Origin: Lutibacillus sp052034115
GTDB lineage: Bacteria > Actinomycetota > Actinomycetes > Actinomycetales > Dermatophilaceae
Reading direction: 5' to 3'
Length of the DNA stretch: 40,248 nucleotides
Assembly (NCBI GenBank): GCA_052034115.1
Contig: JBPOIZ010000013.1
Span: 1 to 40,248 of the forward strand
Part shown: in pieces, positions 8,340 to 16,584 of the stretch
Layout of the letters: the number at the start of each line of letters is the position of its first letter
Numbering within the stretch: the first letter of the stretch is position 1
Notes under the pieces: generated by a model
The model's database searches: none
Told to the model about the DNA's origin: nothing
The model's input: the letters and a program-made list of their open reading frames with translations, nothing else
Made by a program: the position numbers and the translations under genes

Positions 8340-9002
8340 GTGCCCGTGCCCCGGTTCGTCCTCGCCTCGGCGTCGCCGGCTCGCCTGAGCACGCTGCGGG
8401 CCGCCGGGATCGACCCGGAGGTGCTCGTCAGCGGGGTCGACGAGAACGCGGTCATCAGCGAGGTGGAGGCGGCGACCGGTGCGCTTGACCCGGTCGAGGT
8501 CGCGTTGGTGCTCGCTCGGGCCAAGGCAACCGACGTGGCCAGCCGAGCCCGCGCCGACGGTCGGCGCGCGGTGGTGCTCGGCTGCGACTCGGTCCTGGAG
8601 CTCGACGGTCAGGTGCACGGCAAGCCGTCCGATCGCGACGAATCGATCGCCCGCTGGCAGGTGATGCGCGGACGGTCAGGAGTGCTGCACACCGGTCACT
8701 GGCTGGTCGATGACCGACGGCGCTCCCACGGCGGCACGCGCGGCACGATCGGGGCGGCCGCCTCAACCACGGTGCATTTCGCGCAGCTCTCCGACGACGA
8801 GATCACGGCGTATGTCGACACCGGCGAGCCCTTGCGGGTGGCGGGTGCATTCACCATCGACGGTCTCGGCGGTGCCTTCGTGCGCGGCATCGAGGGGGAT
8901 CACCACAACGTCGTGGGGCTCTCCTTGCCCCTCTTGCGGGAGTTGCTGCTCGAGGTGGGGATCGGCTGGTTCGACCTCGCCGGTGCCCGCAGGCTCGGAT
9001 AG
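8340..9002 (+). CDS. maf: Maf/YhdE family nucleoside triphosphate pyrophosphatase
   Basis: Hydrolyses non-canonical or methylated nucleoside triphosphates to monophosphates (house-cleaning; Maf proteins are also linked to septum formation). The N-terminal loop RFVLASASPARLSTLRAAGI is the Maf signature SxSPxRxxLL. VVLGCDSVLELDGQVHGKP holds the catalytic Asp and substrate Lys. IDGLGGAFVRGIEGDHHNVVGLSLPLL is the conserved C-terminal block. At 220 residues it is typical of actinobacterial Maf, slightly long because of an insert around HWLVDDRRRSHGGTRG. GTG 8340 is chosen from the leaderless promoter. Confidence 0.93.
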   Translation: MPVPRFVLASASPARLSTLRAAGIDPEVLVSGVDENAVISEVEAATGALDPVEVALVLARAKATDVASRARADGRRAVVLGCDSVLELDGQVHGKPSDRDESIARWQVMRGRSGVLHTGHWLVDDRRRSHGGTRGTIGAAASTTVHFAQLSDDEITAYVDTGEPLRVAGAFTIDGLGGAFVRGIEGDHHNVVGLSLPLLRELLLEVGIGWFDLAGARRLG

Positions 9003-9086
9003 CCCGGGCGCGACAGGACGATCGCCCCATGTGGCGTCGACTGGAGGATCCCAGGCCCCGGCGTATCCAGCTCAGAGATGCCGGGA

Positions 9087-10337
9087 TCAGGGGTAGTAGA
9101 CGACTCCGTCGAGGTGGGTGATCAGCACGTAGTTGCCGGTGTAGAAGGCCTGCTGCGCCATACCGGCAAGGGCAACCCCGATGAGCAGCCACCACCGCCA
9201 CCGTCGGAGCCACGCCCGGTCCAGTGCCCAGGCGATGAGCAAGGCAAAGGGCCAGGCCAGCAAGAGGTAGCGCAGACGCGAGGGTCCCGTCGTGGTCACC
9301 AGGACGATGTATGCCGGGTAGGCACCGGCCCACGCCCAGATCTCCGGCCCCCACCGCCACGCGCGGGGCGTGAGCATGAACCAGGCGAAGAAGACGACGA
9401 AGACCGCGCCCAACGCCTGCCCCGGCAGGCCGTAGTTGACGTAGAGGAAGTTCCACCAGAAGGCGATCTTGATCTGGGTCGCCTGGATGCGCCAGGCCGC
9501 CATCGTCTGGTTGTAGGCGTCCGGGATGCCCGTGGAGGCTCCGACGATCAGCGGCCACAACCAGGTGAGGGCCACGGCCAGCACGGCCAGGCCGGCCACG
9601 ACGATCTGGCGCCATCTGGGGAACGGGATGCGGAACCGATCGCGGTAGGCCACGATCCCGTGGGCGAGGACCACCGGTGCCATGGCGATGACGATGTTGC
9701 GGGTCAGGGCCAGCGCGACCAAGGCCACCATGGCCCACGCGTAGCGCCGCGCCCGCAGGGCCATCATGGTCAGCACGACGATGAGCAGCGCGAACGACTC
9801 GGTGTAGGCCGCCTGGAACATCGGCGCGGCGACATACGTGCTGGTCGCGACCACGACGACGCAGGCCTCCCACCGGCCCACTGCCTCGTCGACCAAGCGG
9901 AACAGCAGCACCATGGCCACGGCGCCGACCAGCATCGCCCACAGCGGGCCGACGACGTCGAAGGGCAGCCCGGTCGCCGACATGATGCCGCGGGACGACA
10001 TCGGGAACACCGGGTAGAACGCCCAAGGACTCATGTCCACGGTGCCGTCCCAGGCGCGCGGCAACTCGTGCGGGTAGCCGGAGGTCGCGATCAGCTCGTA
10101 CCACTGGCCGTCCCAGTTGGTCATCGCATCCAAGTAGCCAGGCGATTCCGGCTGGGGAAACGGGATGCGGATGATCGGGTTCGTGAAGGGCAGGGCGATC
10201 TGGTCGCGCTGCTGGATCGAGACGACGACGAAGGTCACCAGCCTGGTCAACCCGTAGATCGCCAGTGGGAACCAGAGCCAGGCCCGGGCGCCGTTGGGGA
10301 CGACCCGCCCACCGGCTCGACCGAGCGCGGCGCGCAC
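9087..10337 (-). CDS. Polytopic membrane mannosyltransferase-like protein (PIG-V type)
   Basis: A 416-residue integral membrane protein with about ten hydrophobic segments. After the first segment comes an extracytoplasmic loop with NWDGQWYELIATSGYP, matching the WDxxWY..IA..GY block of PIG-V-like GT-C mannosyltransferases. Further marks are AYTESFALLIVVLTM and the SRLRYLLLAWPFALL loop before the C-terminal segments. Members use polyprenyl-phosphate mannose; the acceptor here is unknown. The GTG at 10337 is only one of several possible starts, since the frame stays open upstream. The neighbouring Gfo/Idh oxidoreductase lies upstream on the same strand, and the two may be cotranscribed. Confidence 0.75.
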   Translation of the reverse strand: MRAALGRAGGRVVPNGARAWLWFPLAIYGLTRLVTFVVVSIQQRDQIALPFTNPIIRIPFPQPESPGYLDAMTNWDGQWYELIATSGYPHELPRAWDGTVDMSPWAFYPVFPMSSRGIMSATGLPFDVVGPLWAMLVGAVAMVLLFRLVDEAVGRWEACVVVVATSTYVAAPMFQAAYTESFALLIVVLTMMALRARRYAWAMVALVALALTRNIVIAMAPVVLAHGIVAYRDRFRIPFPRWRQIVVAGLAVLAVALTWLWPLIVGASTGIPDAYNQTMAAWRIQATQIKIAFWWNFLYVNYGLPGQALGAVFVVFFAWFMLTPRAWRWGPEIWAWAGAYPAYIVLVTTTGPSRLRYLLLAWPFALLIAWALDRAWLRRWRWWLLIGVALAGMAQQAFYTGNYVLITHLDGVVYYP

Positions 10338-10478
10338 GACGTCCCAGCCGCCGACGCGACGGCTGGTGTCGGTGCGCGCTGGCGCGGCGGTGGCGATGGC
10401 GGACCTCCCGGGATGGTCAGACCAGGATATGTCGACGTCCGCGCACCGCCACGACGACCGACGCGGCCGACCGAGCGC

Positions 10479-11633
10479 TCAGGACACCGGCTCCCACCGG
10501 CCCGACGTCACCGAGGCGGCTATGGCGTCCAACGCGCGGGCGCTCGCCACTGCATCCGCGATGGTCGCGCCGTGGGGGGTGCCCTCGACGATGGAGCGGA
10601 CGAAGTTCCGCGCCTCAATGACCTTGAGGTCGTCATAGCCCATGGCGATCGCAGCCCCCGGCTGGAACGCGGCGTAGTCACCGTGACCCGGCCCGACATA
10701 CCGCGTGGTCGTGGGCTGGTCCTGGTATGCCGTGCCGGTGCTGACGACGAGTTCGCCCATCCGCCGGAAGTCCCAGGCAAGCATCCCCGTGGTGCCGAAC
10801 ACCTGGACGCCGTAGTCGTTCTGGGCGCCCACCGACACGCGACTGGCCTCGATGACGCCACGGGCACCGGAGGCGAACCGCACCAGCGCGCTGACGTAGT
10901 CCTCGTTCTCGACCGGGCCCAGCTCGCCGCCGGTGGCCCGTTGGTGACCGGATGTGGCCGCCGTCGGCCGGGCCCGCAGCGGGATGAAGGTCGCCGAGTC
11001 GGCGATGAGCGTGTCGATGTCGCCGAGCAGGTAGCGGGCGAGGTCCACGCCATGGGACGCGAGGTCACCGAGCACGCCGGGGCCGCCGCGCTCCCGTTCG
11101 TAACGCCACGTCAGGGCACCGTCCGGGTGGGCCGCGTAGTCGCTAAACAGCCGGATCCGCGCGTTGGTCACCGTGCCGATCTCGCCGGCCGCGATCATCG
11201 CCTTGGCCGCGTCGATGGCCGGGGCGTTGCGGTAGTTGAAGCCCACCTGAGTGGCCAGCCCCTGGGCCGCCGCGGCGCGTGCCACCGCCGCCGCGTCGGC
11301 CGCGGTCAGACCGACGGGCTTCTCGATCCACAGGTGCTTGCCGGCCTCGAGCACGGCCACACCGACCTGGCGGTGGAGGAAGTTCGGCGTCGTCACGCTG
11401 ACCGCCTGGATGTCCGGGTCGGCCAGAATGTCCCGCCAGTCCTCGGTCGAGCGGTCGAACCCCAGCTGATCAGCGGCCTCTGCCGCCCGTCCAGGCACCT
11501 CGTCGGCCACCGCGACGAGCCGTGCGCGCACCCCGAGATCCGGGAAGTGGTGCGGTAGCCGCGCGTAGGCCTGGGCGTGGACCCGACCCATCCAGCCGTA
11601 GCCGATGACCGCGACGCCGAGGTCCTGCGCCAT
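10479..11633 (-). CDS. Gfo/Idh/MocA family NAD(P)-dependent oxidoreductase
   Basis: A 384-residue sugar or polyol dehydrogenase-like enzyme. The N-terminal Rossmann domain has VAVIGYGWMGRVHAQAY (GxGxxG). EAGKHLWIEKPVGLT carries the family EKP motif, with the catalytic lysine. The C-terminal substrate domain includes GVLGDLASHGVDLARYLLGD, in which the GDLxSHxxD pattern supplies catalytic residues. Substrate unknown; inositol-like compounds, sugars or amino sugars are typical. AGGAG precedes the ATG at 11633. A palindromic operator candidate lies 65-77 bp upstream, so expression is likely substrate-controlled, though no regulator gene is adjacent. Confidence 0.9.
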   Translation of the reverse strand: MAQDLGVAVIGYGWMGRVHAQAYARLPHHFPDLGVRARLVAVADEVPGRAAEAADQLGFDRSTEDWRDILADPDIQAVSVTTPNFLHRQVGVAVLEAGKHLWIEKPVGLTAADAAAVARAAAAQGLATQVGFNYRNAPAIDAAKAMIAAGEIGTVTNARIRLFSDYAAHPDGALTWRYERERGGPGVLGDLASHGVDLARYLLGDIDTLIADSATFIPLRARPTAATSGHQRATGGELGPVENEDYVSALVRFASGARGVIEASRVSVGAQNDYGVQVFGTTGMLAWDFRRMGELVVSTGTAYQDQPTTTRYVGPGHGDYAAFQPGAAIAMGYDDLKVIEARNFVRSIVEGTPHGATIADAVASARALDAIAASVTSGRWEPVS

Positions 11634-11697
11634 ACGTGTGCTCCTGTCCGGACGACCGCGCTGGCCGGTCGGCCGGTCAGCCCACGATGATATGTTC

Positions 11698-11710
11698 TGA
11701 CATCATGTCA
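11698..11710. promoter_or_regulatory. Perfect palindrome TGACATCATGTCA upstream of the Gfo/Idh gene
   Basis: TGACAT-C-ATGTCA is a perfect 6-bp inverted repeat with a one-base centre. It sits just upstream of a minus-strand -10 candidate TATCAT (11687-11692), with ATGAT at 11687 repeated in the arms. That places it in the promoter spacer of the oxidoreductase, where a repressor would block transcription. The shape resembles GntR-family operators; the regulator is unknown. Confidence 0.5.
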
Positions 11711-11769
11711 TGAAGCACCTGAAGGCGCCTAGCACCACCCAGGGCCGTGATGGTCGGACCATCGCCCGG

Positions 11770-13326
11770 CTAGACCGGTGGGATCCCCCGCCGGCGGTCG
11801 GAGAACCGGCGGTCGCGGTGCGCGGCATACCGGATCCGGTGGACGAGCTCCTCGCGCAACTGCTCGGGCTCGACGACGGCATCGATGACCAGGTCGGCGG
11901 CGAGCCGGACCAGGTCGACGTCCTCCTCGTACTCGGCCCGGCGGGCGGCGACGAACTCGTCACGCGCTGCCGCACCCTGGGCGGCCTCCACCTCGGCGAT
12001 CTTGTTCGCATAGACCGCGTTGACTGCTGCCTCGGGCCCCATGACGGCAATCCGCGCCGTGGGTAGGGCGATCGTGGCATCGGGGCCGAACCCCGGACCG
12101 GCCATCGCGTAGAGCCCGGCGCCATACGCCTTGCGCACCACGACGCATACCTGCGGGACGGTCGCTTCGGAGACCGCGGAGACCATCTTGGCGCCGTGCC
12201 GGATGATCCCCCCGCGCTCGACCTGCGAGCCGATCATGAAACCGGGCACGTCGGCGAGGTAGATGAGCGGGATGTTGAACGCGTCGCAGGTCCAGATGAA
12301 CCGGGTCGCCTTGTCCGCCGAGTCCGAGAAGAGCACCCCGCCCTTGACCGCCGAGTTGTTCGCGACGATGCCGACGGTCTCACCGGCGAGGTGGCCGAAA
12401 CCGACGACGAGTTCGCCGGCAAACAACGGCTTGATCTCGAAGAAGGAGTCCTCGTCGACGATGCCGGCAATGACGTCGTGGATGTCGAACGGCTGCGATT
12501 CGCGCTCGGGGATGTCGGCGCGCGTCAGCGCATGAGTTGGAGCCTCGGGATGGTAGGACGGCGCCGGCTCGCGCCACGACGTCGGCAGGTAGGACAGGTA
12601 GAGCCGAGCCAACTCGATGGCCTCGGTGTCGTCGTGGGCGAGCAGGTCGCCGACGCCGGAGACGGTGCAGTGCATGCGCGCCCCGCCCATCTCCTCGAGC
12701 GAGACCTTCTCCCCCACGACCATCTCGGCCATCCGGGGGCTGCCCAGATACATCGAGGCGTTGCCCTCGACCATGATGATCAGTTCGCAGAAGCTCGGGA
12801 TGTAGGCTCCGCCGGCCGCGCTCGGCCCGAACAGGCAGCACACCTGAGGCACCTTGCCGGACAGGGCGACCTGGTTGTGGAAGATCCGCCCGGCGCCCCG
12901 ACGCCCCGGGAACATCTCCACCTGATCGGTGATGCGCGCCCCCGCCGAGTCCACGAGCCAGCACACCGGCAGTTCCTCGCGCAGCGCCATCTCGGTTGCG
13001 CGGACGATCTTCTCCACGGTCCGCGCGCCCCACGAGCCGGCCTTGACGGTCGGGTCGTTGGCGATGACGACGACGGGCCGCCCATCGACCGTGCCGCGGC
13101 CGGTCACCACACCGTCGGCCGGCAGCCCGGGCGCGTTGGCGTTCGCGTAGCGCCCGTCCTCGACGAAGCTGCCCTCGTCGAGCAGCAGCGCGATACGGTC
13201 CCGGACGTAGAGCTTGCCCTGCTGCTCGAGTTTGACGGCCGCTGATGCCGTCGGCCGATCGGAGGCCGCGTGCGCGGCCTCCAGCCGCCGACGGACGTCC
13301 GTGACACGCGGGTCGGTGCTCGCCAT
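11770..13326 (-). CDS. Acyl-CoA carboxylase beta subunit (second copy)
   Basis: A 518-residue carboxyltransferase. Key blocks are CWLVDSAGARITDQVEMFPGR and CLFGPSAAGGAYIPSFCELIIM in the first half, then IPLIYLADVPGFMIGSQVERGG and VVVRKAYGAGLYAMAGPGF in the second. The FMIGSQVERGGIIRHGAKM version resembles methylcrotonyl-, geranyl- or other branched acyl-CoA carboxylases rather than the propionyl-CoA enzyme at 3908. The gene lies 90 bp behind the acyl-CoA dehydrogenase on the same strand, consistent with successive dehydrogenation and carboxylation of a branched acyl-CoA. No dedicated alpha subunit is adjacent; the one at 17547 is the only candidate in view. GGAAGGA precedes the ATG. The substrate is uncertain. 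Confidence 0.92.
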   Translation of the reverse strand: MASTDPRVTDVRRRLEAAHAASDRPTASAAVKLEQQGKLYVRDRIALLLDEGSFVEDGRYANANAPGLPADGVVTGRGTVDGRPVVVIANDPTVKAGSWGARTVEKIVRATEMALREELPVCWLVDSAGARITDQVEMFPGRRGAGRIFHNQVALSGKVPQVCCLFGPSAAGGAYIPSFCELIIMVEGNASMYLGSPRMAEMVVGEKVSLEEMGGARMHCTVSGVGDLLAHDDTEAIELARLYLSYLPTSWREPAPSYHPEAPTHALTRADIPERESQPFDIHDVIAGIVDEDSFFEIKPLFAGELVVGFGHLAGETVGIVANNSAVKGGVLFSDSADKATRFIWTCDAFNIPLIYLADVPGFMIGSQVERGGIIRHGAKMVSAVSEATVPQVCVVVRKAYGAGLYAMAGPGFGPDATIALPTARIAVMGPEAAVNAVYANKIAEVEAAQGAAARDEFVAARRAEYEEDVDLVRLAADLVIDAVVEPEQLREELVHRIRYAAHRDRRFSDRRRGIPPV

Positions 13327-13415
13327 GCCGACGATCCTTCCGTGAGTGCGGGGTCAGGGCTAGGGGCCGGTATGCCGTGGCCGGCGCGGGGTCCGGGCGT
13401 CGCGACCTGGCCGGC

Positions 13416-14600
13416 TCAGTCGCTCGGCAGCCCCAGCAACCTCGCCAGGACCATTCGCTGGATCTCCGAGGTCCCCTCACCGATCTCCAGGATCTTGGCG
13501 TCCCGGTAGAACCGTGCGACGGGGTATTCCTCCATGAAGCCGTTGCCGCCGAAGATCTGGGTGGCGATGCGGGTCGCTGCAACGGCGGCCTCGGTGGAGT
13601 AGAGCTTGGCGATCGACGCCGCCCGCTTGACCTCTTCGAGGCTCTTGCGGCCGTGGGTGTGCTCGTCCTTGAGCCAGGCCGCCTTGTAGGTCAGCACGCG
13701 GGCCGACTCGGCCATGACTGCCAGATCGGAGATCTGGAAACTGACGCCCTGGTTGGCCCCGATCGGCCGGCCGAAGGCGATGCGGGTCTTGGCGTAGTCG
13801 GTCGCCATCTCCAGGCAGGCCTGGATGCAGCCCAGAGCCAGCGCCGAGATGGCGATGCGCCCGTCGTCGAGGGTGGCGAGGAACTGGCGGAAGCCGTGTC
13901 CTCGTCCGCCGAGAAGGTTCTCCTGCGGCACGTGGCAGTCGGCGAAGGACAGGCCGTGGGTGTCGCTGATGTGCCAACCGAGCTTGTGGTAGGGCGGGTC
14001 GACGGTGAACCCGGGTGTGCCGTTGGGCACGATGATCGCGCTGATCTCGGGGCGTCCGTCCGCCTTGGTGCCGGTGCGGGCGGTCACCGACACGACGCTG
14101 GTGATCTCGGTGCCGGCGTTGGTGATGAACGCCTTGGCGCCGTTGATGACCCACTCGTCCCCCCGCAACTCGGCCGTCGTGGCCGTCGCCCCGGCGTCCG
14201 AGCCGGCCTCCGGCTCGGTCAGGCCGAATCCGGCGAGCGCGCGACCGGCGACGAGATCGGGCAGCCACCGCTGCTTCTGCTCGTGGCTGCCGAAGGTGAG
14301 GATCGGGTTGATGCCCAGGCCCACCCCGGCCGAGAGGGTGATCCCGATGGACTGGTCGATCCGGCCGAGCTCCTCGATCGCGACGCACAGGTAGGTGAAA
14401 GACCCCTCACCGGGATCCGCACCGCCATACTCCTCCGGCACGACGAGGCCGAACAGGCCGAGCTCGCCCATCTTGGGGATGAGGTCGGAGGGGAAATGAG
14501 AGGCCCGGTCCCAGGCCGCCACGTGCGGAGCGATCTCGGCGCTGGCGAAGTCGCGGACGACGCCGCGGAAGAGCTCATACTCCTGGGGCAGCTCGAACAT
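13416..14600 (-). CDS. Acyl-CoA dehydrogenase
   Basis: A 394-residue FAD enzyme that introduces the alpha-beta double bond in an acyl-CoA. Seen are FGLTEPEAGSDAGATATTA (FAD/substrate signature), a middle beta domain, GRIAISALALGCIQACLEMATDYAKTR, and the C-terminal block IFGGNGFMEEYPVARFYRDAKILEIGEGTSEIQRMVLAR with the catalytic Glu in GEGTSEIQR. This pattern fits short or branched-chain dehydrogenases such as isovaleryl- or butyryl-CoA types. ATG 14600 (MFELPQEYEL) is chosen because GAGAGGA precedes it; the frame stays open upstream into the operator region. It is divergent from a MerR gene and cotranscribed with the carboxylase downstream. Confidence 0.93.
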   Translation of the reverse strand: MFELPQEYELFRGVVRDFASAEIAPHVAAWDRASHFPSDLIPKMGELGLFGLVVPEEYGGADPGEGSFTYLCVAIEELGRIDQSIGITLSAGVGLGINPILTFGSHEQKQRWLPDLVAGRALAGFGLTEPEAGSDAGATATTAELRGDEWVINGAKAFITNAGTEITSVVSVTARTGTKADGRPEISAIIVPNGTPGFTVDPPYHKLGWHISDTHGLSFADCHVPQENLLGGRGHGFRQFLATLDDGRIAISALALGCIQACLEMATDYAKTRIAFGRPIGANQGVSFQISDLAVMAESARVLTYKAAWLKDEHTHGRKSLEEVKRAASIAKLYSTEAAVAATRIATQIFGGNGFMEEYPVARFYRDAKILEIGEGTSEIQRMVLARLLGLPSD

Positions 14601-14637
14601 CGTCGGTCCTCTCGGTCCTGGTCTCGGCACTCGCGGC

Positions 14638-14659
14638 TTGACGTTGACGTAAACGTAAA
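14638..14659. promoter_or_regulatory. ACGT-repeat operator candidate for the MerR regulator
   Basis: Successive hexamers TTGACG, TTGACG, TAAACG and TAAAG put three ACGT cores exactly 6 bp apart. The inner 16 bp TTGACGTAAACGTAAA (14644-14659) form an imperfect palindrome. It lies between the divergent acyl-CoA dehydrogenase and MerR starts, 15 bp before the MerR GTG. It resembles the TTTACGTTTACGTCAA type of site I recall for LiuR-like MerR regulators of branched-chain catabolism. Confidence 0.6.
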
Positions 14660-14674
14660 GCAAGAATCGGAGCC

Positions 14675-15079
14675 GTGACAAGTGACGCAGGCCGCACCTG
14701 GAGCATCTCGGAGGTGGCCGAGGAGTTCGGTGTGACGCATCGCACGGTGCGCCACTATGAGGACCTCGGGCTCATCTCCCCCAAGAGGCGGGGCACGGTG
14801 CGGGTCTACCGCCGCCGGGACCGGACCCGGCTGGGCCTGATCCTGCGCGGTCGCCGGCTGGGATTCACGCTGGACCAGATCCGCACCATCGTCGACATGT
14901 ATGACGCCCCGCGCGGCAAGGCGAGCCAGCTCGAATACCTGCTCGCTCAGGTCGACGAGCGCCGGGCTGACCTGCAGGCACGGCGGCGCGACCTCGACGA
15001 CGCGCTCGCCGAGTTGGACGACATCGAGAGCCGGTGCCGCGCGGACCTCGACTCGCTGCGCGCCGCGGCCCAGAGTTGA
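14675..15079 (+). CDS. MerR family transcriptional regulator
   Basis: A 134-residue regulator. The N-terminal winged helix reads WSISEVAEEFGVTHRTVRHYEDLGLISPKRRGTVRVYRRRDRTRL, the standard MerR DNA-binding domain. GFTLDQIRTIVDMYD is followed by a long coiled coil rich in Arg/Glu/Asp (about residues 88-128) for dimerisation. There is no C-terminal metal or drug domain and no cysteine cluster, as in LiuR-type regulators of acyl-CoA catabolism. GTG 14675 has CGGAG just upstream. It probably controls itself and the divergent acyl-CoA dehydrogenase/carboxylase operon through the ACGT-repeat site. Confidence 0.9.
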   Translation: MTSDAGRTWSISEVAEEFGVTHRTVRHYEDLGLISPKRRGTVRVYRRRDRTRLGLILRGRRLGFTLDQIRTIVDMYDAPRGKASQLEYLLAQVDERRADLQARRRDLDDALAELDDIESRCRADLDSLRAAAQS

Positions 15080-15110
15080 CGCCTGCGCCCGAACCGCGTT
15101 TGAGTGCGGC

Positions 15111-16523
15111 ATGACCTCGACGACGAGTGGCCCGGCCTCGGCACCCGAACCGACCTACCGCACGGTCATCGAGCCGTTCCGGATCCACTCCGTCGAACCG
15201 CTGCGGATGACCACCCGGGCGCATCGGGCGGCCAAGGCCGAGCAGGCCGGCTACAACCTGTTCCAGGTGCACGCCGACGATGTCCTCATCGACCTGCTCA
15301 CCGACTCCGGCACCGGCGCCATGTCACGCGACCAGTGGGCGGCCATCCAGCGCGGCGACGAGTCGTATGCCGGGTCGCCGTCCTACTTCATCTTCCGCGA
15401 CGCGGTCCGCGAGCTGTTCCCCTACGAGCACGTCATCCCGACCCACCAGGGCCGCGCCGCCGAGCGCATCCTCTTCCAGGTGCTCGGTGGGGCCGGCCAC
15501 GTCATACCGAGCAACACGCACTTCGACACGACCCGCGCCAATGTCGAGTTCACCGGAGCGGAGGCGCTCGACCTGGTCATCGCCGAGGGCCTGGACCCGC
15601 ACAGCGACCACCCGTTCAAGGGCAACATGGACCTCGCCCGCCTCGAGGCGTTGCTGCGCGAGCGCGGCGACGACGTGCCCTGCGTGATGCTGACCGTGAC
15701 GAACAACTCCGGGGGCGGCCAGCCGGTCTCCCTGGAGAACCTGCGCGGTGTCGCCGAGGTGGCGCACCGCTACGGCAAGCCACTGTTCCTCGACGCGTGC
15801 CGATTCGCCGAGAACGCCTGGTTCATCCGCGAACGCGAGGCCGGGCAGGGCGACCGCGATGTCGTGGACATCATCCGCGACATGGCCGCGGTCGCCGACG
15901 GCATGACGATGAGCGCCAAGAAGGACCCGATGGGCAACATCGGCGGCTGGCTGGCCCTCAACGACGACGACCTGGCGCAACAGTGCCGCAACCTGCTCAT
16001 CCTCACCGAGGGGTTCCCGACCTACGGCGGGCTCGCCGGGCGCGATCTCGAGGCATTGGCGCAGGGGCTGAAGGAGGTCGTCTCGCATGACTACCTCCGG
16101 TATCGGATCCGGTCCACGGCATACCTCGCCGATGCGTTGGTGGCCCGCGGCGTGCCCGTCCTGACCCCCGCCGGCGGACACGCGGTGTATGTCGATGCCC
16201 GCGCGCTGCTCCCGCACATCCCGCCGTTGCAGTACCCAGGTCAAGCCCTGGCCGTCGCGCTCTACGAGATCGGCGGGGTGCGGTCCTGCGAGATCGGCAC
16301 CGTGATGTTCGGCCGGCACCCCGACGGCACCGAGTCACCGGCGGCGATGGACCTGGTCCGCCTGGCCATCCCTCGCCGGACCTATACCCAGAGCCACATC
16401 GACTACGTCATCGAGGTCTTCGAGCACGTCGTGGCCGACGTCTCGGCCTTGCGCGGCTACCGGATCGCCTGGGAGCCACCGGTGCTGCGGCACTTCACCG
16501 CCCGGTTCGAGCCGCTGGGCTAG
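15111..16523 (+). CDS. tnaA: Tryptophanase (beta-eliminating lyase)
   Basis: A 470-residue PLP enzyme that cleaves L-tryptophan to indole, pyruvate and ammonia. Homology to E. coli TnaA runs end to end: FRIHSVEPL, DLLTDSGTGAMS, IPTHQGRAAERI, NSGGGQPVSLENL, LDACRFAENAWFI, and MSAKKDPMGNIGGW with the PLP lysine at about 270-271. Two positions separate tryptophanase from tyrosine phenol-lyase: here RSCEIGTV has Ile where the phenol-lyase has its phenol-binding Arg, and LRHFTARF has His where the phenol-lyase has Phe. Both favour tryptophanase, although segments such as LAGRDLEALAQGL look phenol-lyase-like. No tnaC-like leader or tryptophan permease is adjacent. ATG 15111 is chosen because homology starts there; its ribosome binding site is weak. 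Confidence 0.92.
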   Translation: MTSTTSGPASAPEPTYRTVIEPFRIHSVEPLRMTTRAHRAAKAEQAGYNLFQVHADDVLIDLLTDSGTGAMSRDQWAAIQRGDESYAGSPSYFIFRDAVRELFPYEHVIPTHQGRAAERILFQVLGGAGHVIPSNTHFDTTRANVEFTGAEALDLVIAEGLDPHSDHPFKGNMDLARLEALLRERGDDVPCVMLTVTNNSGGGQPVSLENLRGVAEVAHRYGKPLFLDACRFAENAWFIREREAGQGDRDVVDIIRDMAAVADGMTMSAKKDPMGNIGGWLALNDDDLAQQCRNLLILTEGFPTYGGLAGRDLEALAQGLKEVVSHDYLRYRIRSTAYLADALVARGVPVLTPAGGHAVYVDARALLPHIPPLQYPGQALAVALYEIGGVRSCEIGTVMFGRHPDGTESPAAMDLVRLAIPRRTYTQSHIDYVIEVFEHVVADVSALRGYRIAWEPPVLRHFTARFEPLG

Positions 16524-16552
16524 CGCTGGCCCAGGTGCCGTGTGCTCGGGGG

Positions 16553-16575
16553 GCTGGCGCTCGGGCGAGCCCAGC
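16553..16575. terminator. Hairpin between tnaA and the convergent aldo/keto reductase
   Basis: GCTGG and GCTCG (separated by one bulged C) pair with CGAGC and CCAGC around GG, giving about ten base pairs in the 61-bp gap between two convergent stops. No U-run. Confidence 0.4.
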
Positions 16576-16584
16576 GCGAACTCG

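Noticed and set aside
6888..8618. Long minus-strand open frame over DUF885 and maf
   Set aside because: Shadow of two well-supported plus-strand genes; composition is not protein-like.
9057..9085. CCCGGC...GCCGGG inverted repeat between maf and the mannosyltransferase as a terminator
   Set aside because: Six-base arms with a loop of about 17 nt are expected by chance at this GC content.
9078..11558. A very long open plus-strand frame antisense to the mannosyltransferase and Gfo/Idh genes
   Set aside because: Its translation is an Arg/Gly/Asp/His-rich low-complexity string without domains. High GC at third codon positions keeps antisense frames open. The minus-strand products are clear family members.
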